A stretch of 64,000 nucleotides of DNA from assembly GCF_045617425.1 (NCBI RefSeq), contig NZ_JAZLIO010000003.1, positions 268,435-332,434 on the forward strand, given 5' to 3'. Position numbers and translations under genes: made by a program. Source of the stretch: Carnobacterium_B sp045617425 (GTDB lineage Bacteria > Bacillota > Bacilli > Lactobacillales > Carnobacteriaceae). Below are positions 26,769 to 35,708 of this stretch, in pieces. The notes under the pieces were generated by a model. The model had not been told where the DNA came from and ran no database searches. It worked only from the letters and a program-made list of their open reading frames with translations. Positions within the stretch are counted from its first letter, which is position 1; every line of letters begins with the position of its first letter.

Positions 26769-27599
26769 GTGAGAAAAATTGACCGTTTTTCAATTTTAAG
26801 TTTTTTCTCGATTTCTTTCGGATTGTTGCTTATGTTACTGTTTCCTTTAAATGTCGAGGCGGCTGTTGATTATCCAGAACCTTCTACTGAGTTTTATGTT
26901 TATGATGAAGCAAATTTGCTTTCTGATGAAACAGAAAAATTTATTATAGATGTTAATAAACATTATGAAGATACCCAAGAGAAGCCACAAATAGTTGTTG
27001 CTACAGTAAACAGTTTGCAAGGTGTGACAATTGAAGAGTACACCGTAGAACTGTTTGAAAAGTGGGGAATTGGGAATGATGAGTTAGATAATGGAGTCTT
27101 GATTCTTTTATCTGCTGAGGAACGTGAAATCCGTTTTGAAATCGGCTATGGATTAGAAGGTGCTCTGACAGATAGTGGAACTGGAGCGATTTTGGATCGA
27201 AATCTTGAAGATTTATCCAATGATGATTACAATGCAGCATTGAAAAATATTTTTACTGAAACAGCAATAAAAGTTAATGAAGAATATCAGTTTGATAATG
27301 ATACAATTTTTTCTGGCTACGACGTCAATGCCGAAGATTATGAAGACGACTCAGGAGACTTTCCAGCTATTCTTATAGTTGTGTTTATCTTCTTTGTTAT
27401 CAGCAGCTTTTTTGGTGGAGGCGGATCAGGCGGCGGAAGAGGAAGACGAAGCAGCATGTGGCCTTTCTTACTTGGAATGTCCGGCGGAAGTCATTACCGT
27501 GGAGGCGGTGGCGGTTTTGGCGGAGGAGGTTTCGGTGGTGGAGGCGGCTTTGGAGGCGGTGGATCATCCGGTGGTGGGGGATCAAGCCGAGGTTTCTAA
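26769..27599 (+). CDS. TPM-domain (YgcG-like) membrane protein with Gly-rich tail
   Basis: The 276-residue protein has a signal peptide ending LNVEA-AV (near residue 32), a TPM domain (about 40-165; includes NGVLILLSAEEREIRFEIGYGLEG), a membrane helix (ILIVVFIFFVISSFF, about 205-220) and a tail of GGGG, GGF and SSGG repeats ending SSRGF. The start is GTG 26769-26771 behind TTAGGAGG; an upstream in-frame GTG would overlap that site. It is co-transcribed with lemA. The TPM domain is linked to membrane quality control in other systems; its role here is inferred only from the pairing. Confidence 0.88.
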   Translation: MRKIDRFSILSFFSISFGLLLMLLFPLNVEAAVDYPEPSTEFYVYDEANLLSDETEKFIIDVNKHYEDTQEKPQIVVATVNSLQGVTIEEYTVELFEKWGIGNDELDNGVLILLSAEEREIRFEIGYGLEGALTDSGTGAILDRNLEDLSNDDYNAALKNIFTETAIKVNEEYQFDNDTIFSGYDVNAEDYEDDSGDFPAILIVVFIFFVISSFFGGGGSGGGRGRRSSMWPFLLGMSGGSHYRGGGGGFGGGGFGGGGGFGGGGSSGGGGSSRGF

Positions 27600-27640
27600 A
27601 GTATAGCTAACTCCTTTGAGCTAAATCAGTAAAAAAATTA

Positions 27641-27667
27641 AATGCCCCTGTCGTATAGAGGGGCATA
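27641..27667 (+). other. Hairpin after the lemA-TPM operon
   Basis: ATGCCCCT and AGGGGCAT form an eight-pair GC-rich stem. No T-run follows on this strand; on the other strand T-rich sequence does follow. It may be a weak terminator or a transcript-stabilising hairpin. Confidence 0.45.
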
Positions 27668-27787
27668 AATAAACAAGTAAATTAGTAACAAGTACTGTTA
27701 ATGTCTAATCTAATAAACAATTATAGGTCTAATAGAGAAGTATACGGCATGGAAATAGGGCAGAATTAAATGATTAAGAGGGATATA

Positions 27788-28528
27788 ATGAGAAACATTA
27801 AAATGACGATTGAGTATGATGGCGGTAGATATTTAGGCTGGCAAAGGCTCAGTGATTCAGACAAAACCATTCAGGGAAAAATAGAAAATGTCTTAACCGC
27901 AATGACAGGAACAACAACTGAAATAATTGGTTCAGGGCGCACGGATGCCGGAGCTCATGCTAAAGGGCAGGTAGCTAATTTCAAAACAACATCTACCATG
28001 GAATTTCCAGCGATGTTAGACCATCTAAACCGTTATCTCCCACGTGACATTGTTGTGAAAAAACTTGAGGAAGTTCCCGAAAGATTCCATGCAAGGTATA
28101 ATGCCAGTGGAAAAAAATACAGCTACTATGTTTGGAATAATAGTATCCCTTCTGTGTTTGAACGTAATTTCAGCTATGATCTTCCTGGAGAACTTGATAT
28201 TGACAAAATGAACGAGGCTTGCAGCAAACTTGTTGGAACTCATGATTTCATAGGTTTTTCTTCACTTAAAAAATCTAAAAAATCGACAGTCAGAACAATC
28301 AATGAAATCAAGATTCATAAAGAGGGCAATCTGCTTCACTTTACCTTCACAGGAGAAGGTTTCCTATATAAAATGATTCGAATCATTATGGGAACGCTCT
28401 TGGAAATTGGATCAGGTATGGCAGATCCATCATCTATAGATGCTATCTTTAAGAGTGGGATCAGAAGCGAGGCCGGCATGACAGTGCCTTCTCAAGGATT
28501 GTTTTTAGATGAAGTATATTATGACTAA
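27788..28528 (+). CDS. truA: tRNA pseudouridine(38-40) synthase TruA family
   Basis: The 246-residue enzyme has the catalytic Asp53 in GSGRTDAGAHAKGQVANF, plus YLPRDIVVKK, RFHARYNASGKKYSYYV, VGTHDFIGFSS and the C-terminal GEGFLYKMIRIIMGTL. I start it at ATG 27788 because AAGAGGG precedes it by five bases; an in-frame ATG at 27770 has no ribosome site. It is a single-gene unit with its own terminator. In lactic acid bacteria truA usually lies behind the ecf transporter genes of the ribosomal-protein cluster, so this may be a second copy. Confidence 0.93.
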   Translation: MRNIKMTIEYDGGRYLGWQRLSDSDKTIQGKIENVLTAMTGTTTEIIGSGRTDAGAHAKGQVANFKTTSTMEFPAMLDHLNRYLPRDIVVKKLEEVPERFHARYNASGKKYSYYVWNNSIPSVFERNFSYDLPGELDIDKMNEACSKLVGTHDFIGFSSLKKSKKSTVRTINEIKIHKEGNLLHFTFTGEGFLYKMIRIIMGTLLEIGSGMADPSSIDAIFKSGIRSEAGMTVPSQGLFLDEVYYD

Positions 28529-28606
28529 TCAGGCTATTTGCCGGTTACGATTTCTAGCTTTAGCTTAAGATCATCTAGATAGTGGACTTTTTTCAGAATA
28601 TAAAGT

Positions 28607-28659
28607 ATAAACCTAAAGAATTATAGCTTAAAAGCTTTAATTCTTTAGGTTTATTTTTT
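28607..28659 (+). terminator. Terminator of truA
   Basis: ATAAACCTAAAGAATTA and TAATTCTTTAGGTTTAT form a perfect 17-pair stem (loop with AGCTTAAAAGCT), followed by TTTTT. It also lies at the 3' side of the convergent ppsR gene. Confidence 0.9.
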
Positions 28660-28711
28660 AGGTTACGAATAGAAAATTCCATGGTTTATTCAGTTAAAAG
28701 TGGAGTTATAA

Positions 28712-29545
28712 TTAATTCTGTTCGTATTTTTTATGTTCGATTTGTAAAGTATTAATAATGATTGCAGCGGTCTCTTCAATCGATTTTTTTGAGACATTGA
28801 TTACTAAACATCCTAATTTATCATACAAATCTTTTGCGAAAACAAGCTCTCTATCAATTCGGTCTAATTTAGAATATTCCGTATCTGGATTCATTCCATA
28901 GGTGATCATTCTTTCACGACGAATAGAGTTCAGCGCTTCACGGTCACTGGTTAAACCAACTATTTTTTTCGGATCTACTTCCCATATTTGTTCGGGTATA
29001 TGTGCTTCAGGAATAAGAGGCAAATTAGCGACTTTATAATTCTGATTAGCTAAAAACATACTTAAAGGTGTTTTTGACGTTCTAGAAATCCCAAGCAATA
29101 CGATGTCAGCTTCTAAAAAACCTTTAGGATCACGACCATCATCAAATTTAACAGCAAATTCAATTGCTTTAATTCGATTAAAATAGGTTTCATCCAGAAG
29201 ATGCAAAGCTCCTGGTTTTTGTATAGGGGCCATTTCAGAACGTTCTTCAAGCTCGCTTATGATTGGAGAGAGCGGATCAAAACAAACCAACTTATGCGAT
29301 TCACAAAACGTTTTAGCTGTTTCATTTAAAGTTTCATCTACCAATGTATGAAGGACGATTGCATTATCGACTTCTGCTTTTTCTAAAATAGATAAAAGAG
29401 TATCCGATCCACGAATGAAAGGATAGGCTGAGACTTTAATATCTGCATCAGGAAACTGAGTCATAGCAGCTTGTCCAAGTTGACTAGCTGTTCCGCCTAC
29501 TGAATCGGAGATGATATAAAAATTAATAGTTGATTTTGAAGACAT
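28712..29545 (-). CDS. ppsR: PEP synthase/PPDK regulatory protein (kinase-pyrophosphorylase, DUF299)
   Basis: The 277-residue protein is of the PDRP family, which phosphorylates with ADP and dephosphorylates with phosphate a threonine of PEP synthase or pyruvate phosphate dikinase. The P-loop-like motif GISRTSKT is at 152-159. The N-terminus IISDSVGGTASQLGQA and the DPKGFLEADIVLLG stretch are typical. Start ATG follows AAGGAGG. It is divergent from zur. The target dikinase is not in this window; B. subtilis YqfL is the equivalent family member. Confidence 0.93.
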   Translation of the reverse strand: MSSKSTINFYIISDSVGGTASQLGQAAMTQFPDADIKVSAYPFIRGSDTLLSILEKAEVDNAIVLHTLVDETLNETAKTFCESHKLVCFDPLSPIISELEERSEMAPIQKPGALHLLDETYFNRIKAIEFAVKFDDGRDPKGFLEADIVLLGISRTSKTPLSMFLANQNYKVANLPLIPEAHIPEQIWEVDPKKIVGLTSDREALNSIRRERMITYGMNPDTEYSKLDRIDRELVFAKDLYDKLGCLVINVSKKSIEETAAIIINTLQIEHKKYEQN

Positions 29546-29645
29546 GATGTTCCTCCTTTTTGTATCTGCTTACTTCATTAATAGTATACAAGAACCACCA
29601 ACTAAACAACAATAAATCACTTTAAAAAAAGGTGAAATCAAGAAC

Positions 29646-29675
29646 TTGATTAAGCTGTAGCAAATGCGTTATACT
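29646..29675 (+). promoter_or_regulatory. Promoter of zur
   Basis: TTGATT (29646-29651), 18-base spacer, TATACT (29670-29675), with transcription expected shortly before the AAAGGAGGCGATC ribosome site. Confidence 0.65.
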
Positions 29676-29717
29676 ATGTGATGGTAAATGGATCATGTAA
29701 AGGAGGCGATCACTTAT

Positions 29718-30131
29718 ATGACAGCAGTTGAACAAGCAATCGAAACGTTGAAAGAACACGGATATAAATACACAGACAAACGTGAGAATATGTTATCCGT
29801 ATTTGCAGCTGAAAATCGATATCTAACAGCAAAAGAAGTACAACTTGGTTTGAAAGAAAGATATCCTTCTATTAGTTACGACACGATTTATCGAAATATT
29901 TATACATTTGTTGAATTAGAGGTACTTGAAGAAACTGAATTAAATGGGGAAAAAATGTTCCGTTTTGGGTGTAAACATACTGGACACCATCATCATTTTA
30001 TTTGTACAAATTGCGGAAAAACAAAACAAATTGAAATGTGCCCAATGAATTTCTTTGAGACTCAACTAAATGGGTGCCAGATTGAATCCCATCGATTTGA
30101 AATTTTTGGGAAATGTGAAAATTGTTCTTAA
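29718..30131 (+). CDS. zur: Fur-family regulator, Zur-like
   Basis: The 137-residue regulator has an N-terminal winged helix (YKYTDKRENML ... SISYDTIYRNIYTF) and a metal-binding C-terminal half with HHHH (90-93), Cys96/Cys99 and Cys133/Cys136 for structural zinc. The segments KMFRFGCKHTGHHHHFIC and FEIFGKCENC resemble B. subtilis Zur more than Fur or PerR. It should repress zinc uptake genes when zinc is ample; none lie in this window. Start ATG 29718 follows AAAGGAGGCGATC; an earlier in-frame ATG at 29688 is upstream of that site. Confidence 0.85.
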   Translation: MTAVEQAIETLKEHGYKYTDKRENMLSVFAAENRYLTAKEVQLGLKERYPSISYDTIYRNIYTFVELEVLEETELNGEKMFRFGCKHTGHHHHFICTNCGKTKQIEMCPMNFFETQLNGCQIESHRFEIFGKCENCS

Positions 30132-30189
30132 TAAATGGTATAAAAACCAAAAAACTGCTTATTTTTTATTAAAATATGGAAATGTTGTA

Positions 30190-30218
30190 TTGACGTAAAA
30201 AAATACATTCGATATAAT
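30190..30218 (+). promoter_or_regulatory. Promoter of rpsU-yqeY
   Basis: TTGACG (30190-30195), 17-base spacer, TATAAT (30213-30218). The leader of about 85 bases contains TTTAAGAA (30233-30240) and TTCTTAAA (30263-30270), which can pair. Confidence 0.85.
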
Positions 30219-30309
30219 AAGGAAGGACAGTGTTTAAGAATACAGTAATTTTATTTAATGTGTTCTTAAATAACAGTTACTTTTTCAAGCACGGAGGGAG
30301 GGAATTTAT

Positions 30310-30483
30310 ATGTCAAAAACAGTTATTAAGAAAAATGAATCTCTTGATGATGCTCTTCGTCGCTTTAAACGTTCCGTTTCAAAAACAGGTACTTTACAAG
30401 AAGCTCGTAAACGCGAATTCTATGAAAAACCAAGTGTGAAACGTAAGAAAAAATCTGAAGCTGCTAGAAAACGTAAATTCTAG
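30310..30483 (+). CDS. rpsU: 30S ribosomal protein S21
   Basis: The 57-residue basic protein begins MSKTVIKKNESLDDALRRFK and ends EAARKRKF, a complete S21. A strong GGAGGGAGG site precedes ATG 30310. Longer open frames on the same strand here are out of frame and are shadows. It joins the 30S platform near the anti-Shine-Dalgarno and aids initiation. yqeY follows 35 bases later. Confidence 0.98.
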   Translation: MSKTVIKKNESLDDALRRFKRSVSKTGTLQEARKREFYEKPSVKRKKKSEAARKRKF

Positions 30484-30518
30484 TAAAAATAGCTTTTAGA
30501 ATTGAGGGTGGGAAAGTC

Positions 30519-30965
30519 TTGTCACTTTTAGAAACCATTAATGACGACATTAAAACTGCGATGAAAGCCAAAGATAAAGAATCTTTAGCTGTTCTACGTA
30601 TGTTAAAAGCTGCATTGCAAAATGATCAAATCAGCAAAGGTAATGAATTAAGTGAGGATGAAGAGTTAACAGTTCTTTCTCGCGAAATGAAACAACGTCG
30701 TGAATCTCTTGCAGAGTTTAAAGAAGCTGGTCGAGAAGACCTAGTTGAACAAACTGAAGCAGCTATGCACATCGTTGGTAACTATTTACCTCAGCAACTT
30801 TCTATAAACGAACTTAAAGCGATTATTCAAGAAGCTATTACTAAAGTAGATGCTAAGTCTATGAAAGATTTTGGAAAAGTTATGGGAGTTGTTGTGCCTT
30901 TGACAAAAGGTAAAGCAGACGGTAACGAAGTCAATCGATTAGTAAAAGAACTTTTGAATGCATAA
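30519..30965 (+). CDS. YqeY (GatB/YqeY-domain) protein
   Basis: The 148-residue protein is of the stand-alone GatB/YqeY family, with DDIKTAMKAKDKESLAVLRMLKAALQN at the start and KDFGKVMGVVVPLTKGKADGNEVNRLVKELL at the end. The latter is the YqeY helical domain that in GatB contacts tRNA. Start is TTG 30519 behind GAGGGTGGGA. The rpsU-yqeY-phoH order is standard in lactic acid bacteria. Function is unknown, perhaps linked to tRNA amidation. Confidence 0.93.
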   Translation: MSLLETINDDIKTAMKAKDKESLAVLRMLKAALQNDQISKGNELSEDEELTVLSREMKQRRESLAEFKEAGREDLVEQTEAAMHIVGNYLPQQLSINELKAIIQEAITKVDAKSMKDFGKVMGVVVPLTKGKADGNEVNRLVKELLNA

Positions 30966-30985
30966 AGGATAAGCAGTTATCCGTT

Positions 30986-31029
30986 AAAAAAGATAAAGTT
31001 AAGATAATTCTTAACTTTATCTTTTTTTT
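30986..31029 (+). terminator. Rho-independent terminator of rpsU-yqeY
   Basis: AAAAAAGATAAAGTTAAGA and TCTTAACTTTATCTTTTTT form a 19-pair stem with a TAAT loop and T-run. Confidence 0.9.
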
Positions 31030-31138
31030 GCTCTTAAGATTTAAGATGTGGATTTCTATCTAAGAAGGAAAGCTTCATTTTAAACAAAAAATGTGCTATT
31101 CTTTAAAGTATAGAAAGAAGAAGGAGTGTGTTGTTTGG

Positions 31139-32158
31139 TTGACTAACTTGACGAATGAAACACGTTTAGTAAATTTGAAAAATGAAAATACTACAGCTAT
31201 TCTATTTGGTACTCAAGATAAACATTTAACGTTATTAGAAGAATCAATGGAAGTTATCATTAACAGCCGTGGAAGCCATTTAGAAATTATTGGCTCTGAA
31301 GAAACCACAGCTATAGTTGAGGAAATCCTTAATCAATTAGAAGAGTTGATCAAACGCTCCATTCAAATTGGACCATCAGATGTGGTTACTGCCATTAAGA
31401 TGGCTAAAAAAAATACATTGCAATTTTTCGTCAGCATGTATGAAGAAGAAATTGGGAAAGATCATGGTGGCAAACCAATACGTGCAAAAACATTTGGTCA
31501 ACGCCAATATGTTCAATCCATTAAAAAAAATGATATTACTTTTGGTGTAGGTCCAGCTGGAACAGGTAAAACCTATTTAGCAGTTGTCATGGCAGTTGCT
31601 GCTATGAAAAAAGGGGAAGTGAAAAAAATCGTTTTGACTCGTCCGGCTGTTGAAGCAGGCGAAAATCTTGGTTTTTTACCTGGAGACTTAAAAGAAAAAG
31701 TCGATCCGTATTTGCGCCCAATCTATGACGCTTTGTACAGCGTGTTCGGCTTGGAGCACACTACTCGATTAATGGATCGTAACGTTATCGAGATTGCTCC
31801 ATTAGCTTATATGCGAGGACGTACATTGGAAGATTCATTTGTTATATTGGATGAAGCACAAAATACGACAAAAGCTCAAATGAAGATGTTCCTGACTCGA
31901 CTTGGTTTTGGCTCAAAAATGATTGTAAATGGAGATGTTACTCAGATTGATTTGCCTAGAGGAGCTATTAGCGGGTTGGTCCATGCTGAAAAAGTATTGC
32001 ACAAAGTTAAAGGGATTGATTTTGTACAATTTGATTCGAATGATGTAGTGCGTCATCCAGTAGTTGCAAGCATTATAAATGCTTACAGCGAAGAAAAAAC
32101 AATAAGTGAAATCAAAAAAGATGAAATTGAAAAACTGAGTACTGAAAAAAATGAATAG
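31139..32158 (+). CDS. phoH: PhoH-like ATPase
   Basis: The 339-residue P-loop ATPase has an N-terminal KH-like region (about 20-80), Walker A GPAGTGKT (about residue 139) and Walker B FVILDEAQNTT. I start at TTG 31139, 12 bases after AAGGAG. The in-frame ATG at 31091 has no ribosome site and would add 16 non-conserved residues. It heads the phoH-pgpH-ybeY-dgkA-cdd-era-recO run. The link to ybeY suggests RNA metabolism; its exact substrate is unsettled in the family. Confidence 0.93.
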   Translation: MTNLTNETRLVNLKNENTTAILFGTQDKHLTLLEESMEVIINSRGSHLEIIGSEETTAIVEEILNQLEELIKRSIQIGPSDVVTAIKMAKKNTLQFFVSMYEEEIGKDHGGKPIRAKTFGQRQYVQSIKKNDITFGVGPAGTGKTYLAVVMAVAAMKKGEVKKIVLTRPAVEAGENLGFLPGDLKEKVDPYLRPIYDALYSVFGLEHTTRLMDRNVIEIAPLAYMRGRTLEDSFVILDEAQNTTKAQMKMFLTRLGFGSKMIVNGDVTQIDLPRGAISGLVHAEKVLHKVKGIDFVQFDSNDVVRHPVVASIINAYSEEKTISEIKKDEIEKLSTEKNE

Positions 32159-32169
32159 GAAGTGAATGA

Positions 32170-34374
32170 ATGCGAAGAAATTTAATACGCCTTCAGAAAA
32201 AACTGGGCAAGCTATATATTCCTTCTATTCTTTTGCTTTCTTCTGTGATTATATTTTTTATTATGTACAGCACCGTTAAACCTACTGCTTTAGATATCGA
32301 GTTGTTTCAAGTAGCAGACGAGACCATACGTGCAAATGCAACTGTAGAAGATACAGAAAAGACAAAAGAAAATAAAGAAACTGTCGCAGCAACGGTTTCT
32401 CCTGTATACACGTATAACCCGGACTTGAAGGGCATCCAAATATCAAAAGTAGAAGTTTTATTTGCTACGATAGATGAAGTGATTCAAGAAACAGATAAAA
32501 AATATGAAGCTGACTTAAAAGAAGCAAGAAAAAAAGCTACTGAAAACGATCCTGAGGTAAGTGCTGAGGAATTGTCAGAGATGAAAGTATCTAGATTATC
32601 AGAAGATGAGATGCTGAGACTATTTAAAGAAAAACTAAACAACTTAGACGATGCCACAAAAGAATTTATTGATATGCTTCCAGATTGGGCTGTTTCAGAT
32701 TTATTGACTACGAATGAAGCAACTTTAGTGAGTATGAGAGAATCAATTGTTTCTGTGGTATCTCAATTCATGACTCATCCGATTAAAAGCGAAGAAGTAA
32801 GTGAAATTAAAATAGAAGCCAATAACAATTTGGATTATTCTGATTTAGACTCAAATAACCAACGCATCGCCAGCTTGATTATCGATAATGCTATTGTTGA
32901 AAATAATACCTATAATGCAAATGCTACCGAGCAAAAGAAAGTTGAAGAGATGGCTAATGTTCCTCCTTCACTGATTTTACAAGGTCAAGTAATTGTTCAA
33001 GAAGGCCATGTTGTTGACAGCAATGATATGCATCAGCTTGAATTACTAGGTCTTCTGGACAATTCTTCTTCAAGGCAATCTTTATATGGACTGATTGTAT
33101 TGATCTTTACGCAAGCGTTGCTTTTGTATTATTTAGGCAAATCTAGAAAAATTGACAGAATCGATCATGGACGTCAAATTACGTTCTATTCTATTATTAT
33201 GATTGCTTCATTAGTGTTGATGAAAAGCTTGCAGTTGCTTCAAAGTTCAGATATTGATTATATCGGTTTATTGTATCCAGCTGCTTTAGCTTCAACGTTA
33301 TTAACGGCATTTGGCTCACGACGTTTTGGAATATTGGCCAATGGATTTACAGCTGCATTTTCTATCTTTATTTTCAGTCCAGATTCAGGTACTAGTTTTA
33401 GCATTATTTTAGTCCTGTTTTATCTATTGAGCGGTATGATGGGTACAATGATTACGCGTACTAAAATCACCAATCAATTCTGGTCTAGTTTTATTTGGGT
33501 CACTGTATTCAATGCCTTGTTTATCAGTTCATTTATCTTATACTTAAATATGAATTTTTGGTCACAACAAGTTTTTCTAATGATTTTCTATGCTCTATTG
33601 AGTGGAATCATTTCTTACTTACTGGCTGTACTTCTATCGCCGTATATTGAAGTTTTATTTGAAGAAAATGCTGTATTGACGTTAACTGAACTATCTAACC
33701 CGAACAGCCCATTGCTAAAAGAACTGCTGACAAAAGCTCCAGGAACTTATCATCATAGTTTGATGGTAGCGAATTTAAGCGCAAATGCAGTCGGGGCTAT
33801 AGGGGGAGATTCCTTATTTGCTCGAGTGGCATGCTACTATCATGATGTTGGAAAATTGCGTCATTCACTCTTTTTTGTGGAAAATTTACCACCTGGGATG
33901 GAAAATCCACATAATTTATTAACTCCTTTTGAAAGTAAAGAAATTATTTTTGGACATGTTAGTGAAGGAGTCAAAATGCTTGAAAATGCTAAAATGCCTC
34001 AATCGATTATTGATATTTGTGCTCAGCACCATGGGACAACACTTATGAAATATTTTTATGTTATGGCTAAAGAGAAAGATGAATCCGTACTTGAAAGTGA
34101 TTTTAGGTATCCGGGACCAAAACCGCAAACAAAGGAAGCAGCTGTCATCAATATTGCCGATAGTGCTGAGGCAGCTGTAAGGTCTATGTCGCATCCGACT
34201 AAAGAATCCATTGAAAAATTCGTTCATAATTTAATTAATGGAAGAATCACAGATGGTCAATTTGATGAATGTTCGATTTCTTTACGTGAATTGAAGATAG
34301 TTGAAAAGGCAATTTGTGAAGGATTGAATGGTACGTTCCATTCGAGGATCGAATACCCCACATTGAATAATTAA
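32170..34374 (+). CDS. pgpH: Membrane HD phosphodiesterase, PgpH (7TM-HD) family
   Basis: The 734-residue protein has one N-terminal helix, a large extracellular 7TMR-HDED domain (about 45-300), seven membrane helices (about 310-500) and a cytoplasmic HD domain. The HD motif is ACYYHDVGKL with His558-Asp559, plus HHSLMVANLS and the downstream ICAQHHGT. Family members (Listeria PgpH) hydrolyse c-di-AMP, a regulator of potassium and wall homeostasis. Start ATG follows AGGAAGTG. The c-di-AMP role is from family knowledge. Confidence 0.93.
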   Translation: MRRNLIRLQKKLGKLYIPSILLLSSVIIFFIMYSTVKPTALDIELFQVADETIRANATVEDTEKTKENKETVAATVSPVYTYNPDLKGIQISKVEVLFATIDEVIQETDKKYEADLKEARKKATENDPEVSAEELSEMKVSRLSEDEMLRLFKEKLNNLDDATKEFIDMLPDWAVSDLLTTNEATLVSMRESIVSVVSQFMTHPIKSEEVSEIKIEANNNLDYSDLDSNNQRIASLIIDNAIVENNTYNANATEQKKVEEMANVPPSLILQGQVIVQEGHVVDSNDMHQLELLGLLDNSSSRQSLYGLIVLIFTQALLLYYLGKSRKIDRIDHGRQITFYSIIMIASLVLMKSLQLLQSSDIDYIGLLYPAALASTLLTAFGSRRFGILANGFTAAFSIFIFSPDSGTSFSIILVLFYLLSGMMGTMITRTKITNQFWSSFIWVTVFNALFISSFILYLNMNFWSQQVFLMIFYALLSGIISYLLAVLLSPYIEVLFEENAVLTLTELSNPNSPLLKELLTKAPGTYHHSLMVANLSANAVGAIGGDSLFARVACYYHDVGKLRHSLFFVENLPPGMENPHNLLTPFESKEIIFGHVSEGVKMLENAKMPQSIIDICAQHHGTTLMKYFYVMAKEKDESVLESDFRYPGPKPQTKEAAVINIADSAEAAVRSMSHPTKESIEKFVHNLINGRITDGQFDECSISLRELKIVEKAICEGLNGTFHSRIEYPTLNN

Positions 34375-34426
34375 TATCAGCTGAGGGTTACAATTGAGGA
34401 ATAAAAAAGGAGCGAAGATAGTACTC

Positions 34427-34903
34427 ATGGAATTAGATTTGTATGATGAAACCAACAAAATTACTATAGAACAAAAAGAATTGATCCAGGCATTGCTAGA
34501 ATTTGCTGGAGATCATCTAGAGTTGCCAAAGGATGCTGAGATGTCAGTGACATTTGTTGACAATGAAAATATTCAAAAAATCAATAAGACTTACCGTGGA
34601 AAAGATCAACCGACTGATGTCATTAGTTTTGCTATTGAAGATGAAGCAGAAGACGAATTAATGATCAACTTCGACAATTTAGAAGAACCGATGCCAAGAA
34701 ATATTGGCGATATTATTATTTCTGTTGATAAAACCGCAAGCCAAGCCGATGAATATGGACATTCTTTTGATCGAGAATTAGGATTTTTGGCCTTACATGG
34801 GTTCTTACATTTGAATGGGTATGACCACATGACCCCTGAAGATGAAAAAGAAATGTTTGGATTGCAGAAAGAGATATTGGAAGCCTATGGACTTAAAAGA
34901 TAA
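34427..34903 (+). CDS. ybeY: Endoribonuclease/rRNA maturation factor YbeY
   Basis: The 158-residue metalloprotein has the zinc motif HGFLHLNGYDH: His124, His128 and His134. It works in 16S rRNA 3'-end maturation and ribosome quality control. I choose ATG 34427 because MELDLYDET matches the family N-terminus and length. An alternative TTG at 34394, behind GAGGG, would add 11 residues, and the ribosome site for ATG 34427 (GGAG) is rather far at 14 bases. dgkA overlaps its end by 17 bases. Confidence 0.93.
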   Translation: MELDLYDETNKITIEQKELIQALLEFAGDHLELPKDAEMSVTFVDNENIQKINKTYRGKDQPTDVISFAIEDEAEDELMINFDNLEEPMPRNIGDIIISVDKTASQADEYGHSFDRELGFLALHGFLHLNGYDHMTPEDEKEMFGLQKEILEAYGLKR

Positions 34904-35282
34904 AAAAGAAGTAGTAAAAAACTCTAGATTTTTAGATTCCTTTAAATATGCATTTAAGGGAGTTCTAACGGTATTTCAAGAAGAACGGAATATGCGTTCC
35001 CATGTTGGAATCGGTTCAATAGTACTATTGTTGTGTCTGTTCCTTAATTTAGCTGTCAATGAATGGTTATGGGTTATCTTCAGTATATTTCTAGTAATTA
35101 TAATGGAAGTTTGGAATACGGTTATTGAAAATGTGGTTGATCTAGCTGCTGGCGAGAGATATCACCCTTTGGCAAAGAAAGCTAAAGATATGGCTGCAGC
35201 AGCTGTTCTAATGACAGCAGGATTTTCCGTTGTAGTAGCGACAATTATTATATTACCTAAATTATGGCAAATACTATTTTAA
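34887..35282 (+). CDS. dgkA: Undecaprenol/diacylglycerol kinase DgkA family
   Basis: The 131-residue integral membrane kinase has three membrane helices and the signature EVWNTVIENVVDLAAGERYHPLAKKAKDMAAAAVL. In Gram-positive bacteria this family phosphorylates undecaprenol to replenish the wall lipid carrier. I start at ATG 34887, inside the end of ybeY with GGAAG close by; a longer in-frame start would add 15 unrelated residues. Coupled translation with ybeY is likely. Confidence 0.94.
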   Translation: MDLKDKKEVVKNSRFLDSFKYAFKGVLTVFQEERNMRSHVGIGSIVLLLCLFLNLAVNEWLWVIFSIFLVIIMEVWNTVIENVVDLAAGERYHPLAKKAKDMAAAAVLMTAGFSVVVATIIILPKLWQILF

Positions 35283-35297
35283 AGGGGATCAACATTT

Positions 35298-35708
35298 ATG
35301 CACACTGCAGGAAAAAAAGTCGAAGAATTAATTCAAAAAGCAACGGATATGCTAGACAAAGCTTATGTTCCTTATTCTAAATTTCCAGTTGGAGCAGCTC
35401 TTTTAACGAAAGAGGGAGAAGTATTTTCAGGATGTAATATTGAAAATGCCTCTTTTGGTTTAACCAATTGTGCTGAGCGTACAGCAATTTTCAAAGCTGT
35501 TTCTGAAGGTAAAATGGAGTTTGACTATTTGGTGGTTACCGGCGATACAGACGCCCCTATCTCACCTTGTGGAGCTTGTAGACAAGTACTAGCAGAATTT
35601 TGTGGTCCAGATATGCCTGTCTTACTAACGAACAATAAAGGAAATAAACACATAACAACGGTTGGCGAATTGCTACCCGGAGCTTTTAAATCGGAGGATA
35701 TGGTTTAA
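35298..35708 (+). CDS. cdd: Cytidine deaminase
   Basis: The 136-residue zinc enzyme converts (deoxy)cytidine to (deoxy)uridine. Zinc ligands are Cys58 (CAER), Cys91 and Cys94 (PCGACRQV); Glu60 is the proton shuttle. It is the tetrameric short form. The ATG follows AAGGGG. Its stop overlaps the era start (TAATG). Confidence 0.97.
   Translation: MHTAGKKVEELIQKATDMLDKAYVPYSKFPVGAALLTKEGEVFSGCNIENASFGLTNCAERTAIFKAVSEGKMEFDYLVVTGDTDAPISPCGACRQVLAEFCGPDMPVLLTNNKGNKHITTVGELLPGAFKSEDMV

Noticed and set aside
27379..27606. Open frame in the Gly-rich end of the TPM gene (both strands)
   Set aside because: The repetitive Gly codons keep other frames open; no ribosome site or own promoter, so these are shadows.
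30230..30439. 69-codon frame overlapping rpsU
   Set aside because: It begins in the leader without a ribosome site and is out of frame with the perfectly recognisable S21 gene.
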